Source: JBFHRE01 sp041591895 (GTDB lineage Bacteria > Actinomycetota > Acidimicrobiia > Spongiisociales > ZC4RG35). Taken from it: a stretch of 6,145 nt of DNA. The notes under the pieces are model-generated. The model was not told where the DNA came from, made no database searches, and saw only the letters and a program-made list of their open reading frames with translations. Of this stretch, positions 1-5,633 are shown piece by piece (the stretch's first letter is position 1; every line of letters starts with the position of its first letter). Both the position numbers and the translations under genes were made by a program. The stretch spans positions 1 to 6,145 of the forward strand of contig JBFHRE010000139.1 in the NCBI GenBank assembly GCA_041591895.1, written 5' to 3'.

Positions 1-686
1 CCGGTGAACAGGCGCTGGAGATCGCCGACATGCTGATTCGCTCCGGTGCGCTGGACGTGGTCGTGATCGACTCGGTGGCCGCCCTCACCCCCCGGGCCGA
101 GATCGAAGGCGACATGGGCGACAGCCACGTCGGCCTCCAGGCCCGCCTCATGAGCCAGGCGCTGCGCAAGCTCACCGCCAACCTCAACCGCTCCCGGACC
201 ACGGCCGTGTTCATCAACCAGTTGCGGGAGAAGATCGGGGTCATGTTCGGGAGCCCCGAAACCACCCCCGGCGGCCGGGCACTCAAGTTCTACTCATCGG
301 TGCGGATCGACATCCGTCGGATCGAGTCGATCAAAGACGGAGGCGAGAACGTCGGAAACCGGGTCCGGGCGAAGGTGGCCAAGAACAAGATGGCCCCGCC
401 CTTCCGGCAGGCCGAGTTCGACATCATGTTTGGCGAGGGAATCTCCCGGGAAGGCAGCCTGCTCGATGTAGCGGTCGACCAGGGAGTGGTGCGCAAGGCC
501 GGCGCCTGGTTCACCTTCGAACAAGATCAGCTCGGTCAGGGTCGGGAAAACGCGAAGCGGTTTCTGCGGGAGAATCCGGATGTCGCCCTTCAGCTCCAGG
601 CGAAGATCTACGAACAGGTCGGACTGGGCACCAAGGCGGTGGCTGCAGAGACCGAAGAAGAGGAAGACGTGGTCGTCGACGACTGA
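1..686 (+). CDS. recA: RecA recombinase, C-terminal part (5' end outside window)
   Basis: RecA forms ATP-dependent filaments on single-stranded DNA, carries out strand exchange in recombinational repair, and acts as co-protease for LexA. The reading frame is open from the window edge (first full codon at base 3), giving 227 visible residues. They begin at GEQALEI, equivalent to about residue 122 of E. coli RecA, so the Walker A region is missing. Visible in order: Walker B strand VVVID (about residues 19-23), DNA-binding loop L1 (IEGDMGDSHVG, about 34-44), FINQ (70-73) leading into loop L2 (FGSPETTPGG, about 82-91), KNK (127-129, matching the lysines that contact ATP across the subunit interface), and the C-terminal domain. 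The chain ends in a very acidic tail (TEEEEDVVVDD), as in many RecAs, where the tail dampens DNA binding. The L2 sequence resembles actinobacterial RecA. No recX follows. The SOS operator, if any, lies upstream of the window. Identification is secure. Confidence 0.97.
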   Translation, partial: GEQALEIADMLIRSGALDVVVIDSVAALTPRAEIEGDMGDSHVGLQARLMSQALRKLTANLNRSRTTAVFINQLREKIGVMFGSPETTPGGRALKFYSSVRIDIRRIESIKDGGENVGNRVRAKVAKNKMAPPFRQAEFDIMFGEGISREGSLLDVAVDQGVVRKAGAWFTFEQDQLGQGRENAKRFLRENPDVALQLQAKIYEQVGLGTKAVAAETEEEEDVVVDD

Positions 687-692
687 GATCGA

Positions 693-722
693 TACCCATG
701 GGAATCGACTCCCGGTCGGGTA
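693..722 (+). repeat. Two-part inverted repeat just after the recA stop
   Basis: TACCC (693-697) pairs with GGGTA (718-722). Inside it, GGGA (700-703) pairs with TCCC (710-713) around a 6-base loop, with a small internal loop of 2 and 4 bases. The stem starts 6 bases after the recA stop codon, so it could protect or end the recA mRNA. No T run follows it (next bases are CACTGGG), so it is not a standard intrinsic terminator. Pairing is read directly; function is inference. Confidence 0.4.
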
Positions 723-861
723 CACTGGGTGTCGCACACACGAATCAACTGACTGAAACCGAAACCGCAATGACAGATTCCGACTCGCTGGAGAAGCAGA
801 CCAGGTCCGCATCGACGTCTTGAGACTCGATCCCCTCCTGGGATGTCAACCGGTGCGTGTG

Positions 862-894
862 TGCCGAGCCTGATGGGCTCGGCATGCGTGTTTT
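862..894 (+). terminator. Terminator-like hairpin with short T run
   Basis: TGCCGAGCC (862-870) and GGCTCGGCA (876-884) form a perfect 9-bp, GC-rich stem with a 5-base loop. A run of four T lies at 891-894, six bases beyond the stem. The 7-mer TGCGTGT flanks the stem as a direct repeat (854-860 and 885-891), and G:T pairs could lengthen the stem into these flanks. The gap before the short T run makes it a weak intrinsic terminator, typical of high-GC genomes. It could end recA transcription or serve as an attenuator in the rny leader. Confidence 0.5.
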
Positions 895-994
895 CAGGGC
901 TCCCAAGCCCGCTCGGGGACCGGAGGCAGATGGGAGGTCCCTGATCCGGAGCAGGGTGGCGAGCCGGGAACCGTTGCGCTGACGGGGCTGAAAC

Positions 995-998
995 GAGG
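995..998 (+). promoter_or_regulatory. Ribosome binding site of rny
   Basis: GAGG sits 5 bases before the ATG at 1004 and fixes this start over the in-frame ATG at 1013, which would shorten the protein by three residues and leave the membrane segment intact. Confidence 0.6.
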
Positions 999-1003
999 TA
1001 GCC

Positions 1004-2545
1004 ATGACTGACATGACGGTGTGGATCACAGGTTTCGCCCTGCTGGTCATCGCCGGACTCGGAGTAGCGGTGGGAGCATTGGTGGTACGGAACCGGCGCC
1101 AGCGGCCGGATCCGATCGGGTCCGACATGACTGTGGCCGCAGCCCACACCGAAGCCCAGCGCATCCTCGCCCGGGCCGAAGACGAGGGTCGCGCCAATGC
1201 GGAGGCGTTCCGACAGCGGGAGGAAGCCCGTCTCGAACACCGCCGTCTGGAACTGGATGGCCTCGAAACCCGTCTGACCCAACGTGAGGAGACCCTCGAG
1301 CAACGGGCCGGCAACCTCGCCTCACGCGAGCAGTTGCTGTACGAACGCGAGCGAGAGGTCTCGGCCCTCCGGGCCGAGGCAGAGTCCTTGCGGACCGATG
1401 CTCATGGCGAGTTGGAACGCCTCGCCGGGCTCGACTCCTCCTCCGCAAAGGCCGAACTGATGGCCGAGGTCGAAGACCAGGCCCGTCGCGACGCCATGAT
1501 CCTGGTCCGGGACCTGGAGATCAAGGCCCGAGAAGAGGCCGACAAGCGGGCACGTAGGATCCTTGCCACCGCCGTCCAGAGGCTTGCGTCGGAAGTCGTC
1601 ACCGAATCCACCGTGTCCGTTGTCGCGCTCCCATCAGATGACATGAAAGGCCGGATCATCGGCCGGGAGGGCCGCAACATACGGGCGCTGGAAGCAGTCA
1701 CCGGCGTCAACCTGATCGTCGATGACACGCCCGAAGCCGTGTCTGTCGCCTCATTCGACCCGGTCCGCCGCGAAGTCGCTCGCCTGACGCTGGAACGGCT
1801 CGTCGCCGACGGTCGCATCCATCCGGCGTCGATCGAAGAGGCGTACGAGAAGGCGCAATCGGAGGTCGAGCAGTCGGTTCGCGACGCCGGGGAATGGGCG
1901 CTCCTCGAAGTGGGCCTCTCTCGCATGAACCCCGAACTCGTGACCCTCCTCGGCCGGCTCAAGTACCGCACCTCGTATGGCCAGAACGTGCTCAACCACC
2001 TCGTGGAATCGGCCCACATCGCCTCGATGCTCGCTCTCGAGATGGGGCTCGACCCGGTTCCGATCAAGCGGTCGGCTTTGCTGCACGACATCGGCAAGGC
2101 GGTCACGCATGAAGTCGAAGGGTCTCATGCGCTGATCGGCGCCGAGATCGCCCGTCGGTTCGGCGAGGAAGCGGCCGTGGTGCACGGCATCGAGGCCCAC
2201 CACAACGAAGTCGAACCCCGCACCGTTCTCGCGGTGCTGGTCCAGGCAGCCGACGCCGTCTCGGCTGCTCGTCCCGGGGCGAGACGTGAGGCTCTCGAGT
2301 CGTACGTGCGCCGTCTCGAACGGTTGGAAGAAGTCGCTCGGGAGTTCGACGGCGTCGAGCGGGTGTTTGCCATGCAGGCGGGGCGCGAGGTGCGTGTGGT
2401 GGTCGATCCGGGTGCGATCGACGATCTCGCGTCCGGCGACCTCGCCCGGCGCATCGCCCGCCGGCTGGAGGAAGACCTCCAGTATCCTGGTCAGATCCTC
2501 GTGACAGTGATTCGCGAGTTTCGCGCCTCCGACTACGCCCGTTGA
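1004..2545 (+). CDS. rny: Ribonuclease Y
   Basis: Membrane-anchored endoribonuclease that starts mRNA decay and matures some transcripts. The 513-residue length matches the family (about 520 in Bacillus subtilis) and all parts are present. There is one N-terminal transmembrane helix (about residues 6-28) followed by basic residues (RNRRQR), so the body is cytoplasmic. A long charged coiled coil runs from about 45 to 195. The KH RNA-binding domain has the GRIIGREGRN loop (216-225), and DDTPEAV follows. The HD metal-dependent phosphohydrolase domain shows YGQNVLNH (H332), LLHDIGKA (H361-D362), EAHH (397-400) and D417 just before SAARPGARRE, so the catalytic site looks intact. The end, TVIREFRASDYAR, is typical. 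The gene follows recA as in many Firmicutes, though separated by a folded 317-base leader. It is the first gene of a packed run with miaB, miaA and dapF. RNase Y is uncommon in classical Actinobacteria, which supports a deep-branching lineage. Confidence 0.96.
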   Translation: MTDMTVWITGFALLVIAGLGVAVGALVVRNRRQRPDPIGSDMTVAAAHTEAQRILARAEDEGRANAEAFRQREEARLEHRRLELDGLETRLTQREETLEQRAGNLASREQLLYEREREVSALRAEAESLRTDAHGELERLAGLDSSSAKAELMAEVEDQARRDAMILVRDLEIKAREEADKRARRILATAVQRLASEVVTESTVSVVALPSDDMKGRIIGREGRNIRALEAVTGVNLIVDDTPEAVSVASFDPVRREVARLTLERLVADGRIHPASIEEAYEKAQSEVEQSVRDAGEWALLEVGLSRMNPELVTLLGRLKYRTSYGQNVLNHLVESAHIASMLALEMGLDPVPIKRSALLHDIGKAVTHEVEGSHALIGAEIARRFGEEAAVVHGIEAHHNEVEPRTVLAVLVQAADAVSAARPGARREALESYVRRLERLEEVAREFDGVERVFAMQAGREVRVVVDPGAIDDLASGDLARRIARRLEEDLQYPGQILVTVIREFRASDYAR

Positions 2546-2554
2546 GATCCACCA

Positions 2555-3937
2555 ATGACCACGTTGCTTCCCGATCCGGTTCGCCGTGAGCGAACGAGCT
2601 CCCTGCCCTCTCGGGCCGGGAAGCGCTACCTCATCCGCACGTTCGGATGTCAGATGAACGAGCACGACTCCGAGCGGATCGCCGGCCTCTTCGAAGCGGA
2701 CGGAATGATCGAGACCGCAGATCTGTCCGAGGCGGACGTCGTGTACGTCAACACCTGCACGATCCGTGAGAACGCCGACAACAAGCTCTACGGGACCATC
2801 GGCAACCTCAAGGCCCTCAAGGACGTCAACCCGGACATGATGCTGATGGTGGGTGGCTGCGCAGCCCAGAAGGACCGGGACCTGGTCAGAGAGCGGGCCC
2901 CGTGGGTAGATGTTGTGATGGGCACCCACAACCTCGATCGCGCCATCTATCTGCTCGATCATGCCGAGCAGTGGGGTCCGATCACCGAGGTGGTCGACGA
3001 ACTCCAGGCGATGCCGAGTTCGCTGCCCACGCGACGGGAGTTGCAACATTCGGCCTGGGTGACCATTCAGGTGGGCTGCAACAACACCTGTACCTTCTGC
3101 ATCGTGCCTGCGGTGCGGGGAGTAGAGATCTCCCGCCGACCAGGTGATGTGCTCGCGGAAGTCCGGGCGCTGGCGGCAGCTGGGGTGGTCGAGGTCACGC
3201 TGCTTGGCCAGAACGTCGATACCTATGGGCGGGATCTCGCCATCGACGGTCGCCGCCGCCCGATGTTTGCCGACCTCCTCCGCCGAGTGGGAGCGATTGA
3301 CAGCATCCGCCGGGTGCGCTTCACGAGCCCCCACCCGAACGATTTCAACGAGGAAGTCGCTCTGGCGATGGCCGAGACCGAGGCGGTTTGCGAGCACCTT
3401 CATTTCCCGATGCAGAGCGGATCCGACCGGATCCTCGCCGCCATGCATCGGGGGTACAACCGGGAGCGTTTCCGGCGAAAGCTGGCCATGGCGCGGGACA
3501 TGGTGCCCGGTCTGGCAGTGAGCACCGACGTCATCGTGGGATTCCCCGGCGAGACCGAGCGCGACTTCGAGCAGACCCTGGAACTGGTCGAGGAGTCCCG
3601 CTTCGACCAGGCGTTCATGTTCATCTTCTCGGCCCGGCCCGGAACGGCCGCCGCCGACATGAAGGACGAATTCGTCGACCCCGAGGTCATCCAGCACCGT
3701 TTCAACCGCCTGATCGAGGTCCAGAACCGCAGTTCCGAGCAACGCCATCGCGAGGAGATCGGACGGGTCCATGAGGTGTTGTCGGAGGGTCCGTCGAAGA
3801 AGAACGCACTCGTGGCGACCACCAGGACCCGCACCGGGAAGGTCGTGCACGTCCCCGGCGAGATTCCCGTGGGGTCGTTCCTGGATGTCAGGATCACGGA
3901 GTCGGCCATGCATCACCTGGTTGGGAGCCCGGTCTGA
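2555..3937 (+). CDS. miaB: tRNA-2-methylthio-N6-dimethylallyladenosine synthase MiaB
   Basis: Radical SAM methylthiotransferase that converts i6A37 to ms2i6A37 in tRNAs reading UNN codons, using two 4Fe-4S clusters. It acts on the product of MiaA, encoded next. The 460 residues show the N-terminal MTTase domain (KRYLIRTFGCQMN) with the auxiliary-cluster cysteines C32, C68 (VNTCTIRENA) and C102 (GGCAAQ). The radical SAM motif is GCNNTCTFC (C175, C179, C182). Downstream motifs are TLLGQNVDTYG, FTSPHPNDF, HFPMQSGSD and TDVIVGFPGET. A C-terminal TRAM RNA-binding domain spans about 395-457 and ends in the typical HHLVG. About 22 residues precede the conserved core. The ATG lies 9 bases after the rny stop and in the same frame. 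Its only Shine-Dalgarno-like sequence is a weak TGAG overlapping that stop, suggesting coupled translation. An inverted repeat, GTTCGC/GCGAAC (2579-2595), lies early in the coding region. Confidence 0.96.
   Translation: MTTLLPDPVRRERTSSLPSRAGKRYLIRTFGCQMNEHDSERIAGLFEADGMIETADLSEADVVYVNTCTIRENADNKLYGTIGNLKALKDVNPDMMLMVGGCAAQKDRDLVRERAPWVDVVMGTHNLDRAIYLLDHAEQWGPITEVVDELQAMPSSLPTRRELQHSAWVTIQVGCNNTCTFCIVPAVRGVEISRRPGDVLAEVRALAAAGVVEVTLLGQNVDTYGRDLAIDGRRRPMFADLLRRVGAIDSIRRVRFTSPHPNDFNEEVALAMAETEAVCEHLHFPMQSGSDRILAAMHRGYNRERFRRKLAMARDMVPGLAVSTDVIVGFPGETERDFEQTLELVEESRFDQAFMFIFSARPGTAAADMKDEFVDPEVIQHRFNRLIEVQNRSSEQRHREEIGRVHEVLSEGPSKKNALVATTRTRTGKVVHVPGEIPVGSFLDVRITESAMHHLVGSPV
3923..3927 (+). promoter_or_regulatory. 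Ribosome binding site that points to a CTG start for miaA
   Basis: GGGAG inside the last codons of miaB lies 6 bases before CTG at 3934. No comparable site precedes the downstream GTG at 3955. It is the main evidence for the non-standard start. Confidence 0.5.
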
Positions 3938-4842
3938 GTCGCCTGTTCGCCCTGGTGGGCCCCACCGCCTCGGGCAAGAGCGGCATCGCTTTTCAGGCCG
4001 CCCGTCGACTCGGTGCCGAGGTCGTGTCGATCGACTCGATGCAGGTCTATCGGGGGATGGACATCGGCACGGCCAAGCCGTCGGTCGACGAACGGCGGGA
4101 GGTCGTCCACCACATGCTCGACCTGGTGGATCCATCCGACGAATACACGGTCTCCGAGTTCCAGACTCAGGCACGCGGGGTGATAGAAGGCGCCGACCGG
4201 CCGCTGATCTTGGTGGGTGGAAGCGGGCTGCACATGCGCTCGGTGATCGATCCGCTGACGTTCGAGCCGTCCGAGCCCGAGCTGCGGTCGGAGCTGGAGG
4301 CTCTGCAACTCGACGAACTCGGGGATCGCCTGCTGAAACTCGATCCCGCCGCAGGTGAACATGTCGATCTGGCGAACCCTCGGAGGGTTGTCCGAGCAGT
4401 GGAGATCGCCGAGCTGACGGGCCGTTCGCCATCGGTTCGGGCCCGCGAGCCGGAGCGCCGAATGGTCGATGGTTATCAGTCGCTGTACGACGTGACGATC
4501 GTCGGGGTGGATCCGGGCGACGAACTCGAGGACCGGGCGCATGACAGGATCGAAGAGATGTTCCTGGCCGGTCTGGTGGACGAGGTCAAAGGGCTCCAGG
4601 GGCGGATGGGTCGCACCGCATCCCAGGCGGTTGGATATCGGGAGGTGGTCGACCTCCTTCAAGGGAGAAGCGACGAGTCCGCTGCCCGGCAGGCGATCCT
4701 CTCGGCAACGCTCGCACTCGCCAAGCGCCAGCGGACCTGGTTCCGGCGTGACCCCAGGGTCAGATGGCTCACCTGGTCGGGCGATGCAGACACACGGATC
4801 GAGGCTGTACTGCGAGAATGGTCGACATGGTCCCATTCGTGA
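3934..4842 (+). CDS. miaA: tRNA dimethylallyltransferase MiaA
   Basis: Transfers the dimethylallyl group from DMAPP to N6 of A37 in tRNAs reading UNN codons, making the substrate of MiaB. From CTG at 3934 the product has 302 residues, a normal family length. Motifs are P-loop GPTASGKS (9-16), DSMQVYRGMDIGTAKP (35-50, with the catalytic Asp at 35), VGGSGLHMRSV (94-104), NPRRVVRAVEI, SQAVGYREV and the tRNA-binding KRQRTWFRR. The start is unusual: no ATG, GTG or TTG lies in frame between the miaB stop and the P-loop except GTG 3955, which would begin one residue before GPTASGKS and delete the first beta strand. CTG 3934 restores SRLFALV, as in relatives, has a GGGAG site 6 bases upstream, and forms a CTGA overlap with the miaB stop, a variant of the common ATGA coupling. 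S97 replaces the usual Thr and H100 the usual Tyr of GGTGLY. Function is secure; the start codon is inference. Confidence 0.94.
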   Translation: MSRLFALVGPTASGKSGIAFQAARRLGAEVVSIDSMQVYRGMDIGTAKPSVDERREVVHHMLDLVDPSDEYTVSEFQTQARGVIEGADRPLILVGGSGLHMRSVIDPLTFEPSEPELRSELEALQLDELGDRLLKLDPAAGEHVDLANPRRVVRAVEIAELTGRSPSVRAREPERRMVDGYQSLYDVTIVGVDPGDELEDRAHDRIEEMFLAGLVDEVKGLQGRMGRTASQAVGYREVVDLLQGRSDESAARQAILSATLALAKRQRTWFRRDPRVRWLTWSGDADTRIEAVLREWSTWSHS

Positions 4843-5591
4843 AAATGGAGGGCCTGGGCAACGACTTCGTGGTCGTCTCAGGCGAGGTCGAACTGGATGA
4901 GCCCGTGATCAGGTTGATGTGCGATCGCAGATTCGGGGTGGGTGCGGATGGAGTCCTTCGGGTGTCGCTCGACGGTGGGGCGGTCCGGATGGAGTACTGG
5001 AATGCCGACGGCACCACCGCCGAGATGTGCGGGAACGGTCTCCGCTGTGTCGCTCGCTTCGCCCGCGATTCCAAGCTCGTGGAGGCCGACGAGTTCGAGG
5101 TCATGACACCGGTGGGCTGGAGGCGAACTCGCCGCCTCGGGCCAGACCGCATCGGCGTCGACCTCGGTCCCGTCACGCTGGGCGCCACGGTCACCATCGA
5201 CGACCGTGAGTACCGGCTCGCTTCGGTCGGAAACCCCCATGCGGTCACGTTCGTGGAGGACCCCGACGAGACCGATGTCCGACGGGTGGGCACTCGGGTC
5301 GCAGGCGACATTTCTCTGTTCCCTGAGGGCGTCAATGTGGAGTTCGTTCGGGCGGTGGCGCCATCGACCATCCAGCTGCGGGTGTGGGAACGGGGGGTGG
5401 GAGAGACGCTGGCATGCGGAACCGGCATGGTGGCGGCGGCCGCAGCGGCAGTCTCCACGGGCGAGGTGACAGGGCCCGATGTCGAGGTCCGGGTACCGGG
5501 AGGCGTCGCCGTGGCCCGCATCACCGACCAGGCGGCCTGGCTCGAAGGACCCGCCCGGTACGTGTTCGAGGGTGCCTTCGACCCCCGTTGA
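4827..5591 (+). CDS. dapF: Diaminopimelate epimerase
   Basis: Interconverts LL- and meso-diaminopimelate in the cytoplasm, supplying the peptidoglycan cross-linking residue and the lysine precursor. The enzyme is cofactor-independent with two catalytic cysteines, both present: C68 in NADGTTAEMCGNG and C197 in ERGVGETLACGTG. Other family motifs are KMEGLGNDF (6-14), CDRRFGVGADG (32-42), GNPHAV (135-140) and FPEGVNVEFV (165-174). From ATG 4827 the protein has 254 residues, slightly shorter than E. coli DapF (274). GAGA at 4814-4817 is 9 bases upstream of this start, which overlaps the end of miaA by 16 bases. ATG 4818 would add only three residues. An ATG at 4764 lies well inside miaA and would add 21 unconserved residues. 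GLGND near the N-terminus differs from the GTQND I recall for mycobacterial DapF. Overlap with miaA implies co-transcription and coupling, although the pathways are unrelated. Confidence 0.95.
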   Translation: MVPFVKMEGLGNDFVVVSGEVELDEPVIRLMCDRRFGVGADGVLRVSLDGGAVRMEYWNADGTTAEMCGNGLRCVARFARDSKLVEADEFEVMTPVGWRRTRRLGPDRIGVDLGPVTLGATVTIDDREYRLASVGNPHAVTFVEDPDETDVRRVGTRVAGDISLFPEGVNVEFVRAVAPSTIQLRVWERGVGETLACGTGMVAAAAAAVSTGEVTGPDVEVRVPGGVAVARITDQAAWLEGPARYVFEGAFDPR

Positions 5592-5597
5592 TCGTCT

Positions 5598-5633
5598 GGT
5601 GCCGGTCAGCGGATCCGGCGGAGGACCGACACC
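5598..5633. terminator. Possible shared hairpin between convergent dapF and lexA
   Basis: GGTGCCGGTC (5598-5607) pairs with GACCGACACC (5624-5633) with one mismatch in ten. The 16-base loop contains the palindrome CGGATCCG (5610-5617). It spans the 14-base gap and the last lexA codons, so one structure could stop both convergent transcripts. There is no T run on either side, so it is at best an unusual terminator. Confidence 0.3.

Larger units (their letters stand above)
687..1003 (+). other. Structured non-coding region between recA and rny
   Basis: These 317 bases hold no convincing gene but several inverted repeats. They are 693-722 (a two-part stem just after the recA stop), 811-831 and 824-847 (which share bases and so exclude each other), 862-884 (perfect 9-bp stem), 897-910 (GGGCT/AGCCC), 916-941 (GGGACC/GGTCCC, 14-base loop) and 939-956 (CCCTG/CAGGG, competing with the previous one). 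The stretch at about 733-780 is clearly less GC-rich than the rest and could be a promoter region or a spacer. TACACT at 721-726 resembles a -10 box, but I find no good -35 at the right distance. A 17-codon ATG reading frame spans 770-823 without a Shine-Dalgarno. I could not match the region to a known riboswitch class. A recA terminator plus a folded rny leader is the simplest reading. Confidence 0.6.

Noticed and set aside
952..968. AGGGTGG resembling the T-box antiterminator motif
   Set aside because: The following bases (CGAGCCGGG) do not fit the T-box consensus, no terminator follows it before rny, and the downstream gene is not an aminoacyl-tRNA synthetase or amino-acid gene.
936..970. 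CTGATCCGG resembling part of a TPP riboswitch
   Set aside because: The CTGAGA element and matching helices are missing and rny has no link to thiamine.
608..1314. Two minus-strand open frames covering the recA-rny gap
   Set aside because: They overlap recA and rny coding sequence and have skewed Arg/Ser-rich or unstructured compositions with no family motif. They look like high-GC shadow frames, not an antisense gene.
1751..4432. Very long antisense open frame (893 codons) on the minus strand across rny, miaB and miaA
   Set aside because: rny and miaB share a frame and the antisense frame is codon-aligned with both, so it stays open because TTA, CTA and TCA codons are avoided in this high-GC genome. 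The translation has no recognisable motifs and the sense genes are certain.
3955..4842. miaA starting at GTG 3955
   Set aside because: It would begin one residue before the P-loop, removing the first beta strand, and lacks a ribosome binding site.
4764..5591. dapF starting at ATG 4764
   Set aside because: It overlaps miaA by 79 bases and adds residues not conserved in DapF; ATG 4827 or 4818 fits the family start and has a purine-rich site upstream.
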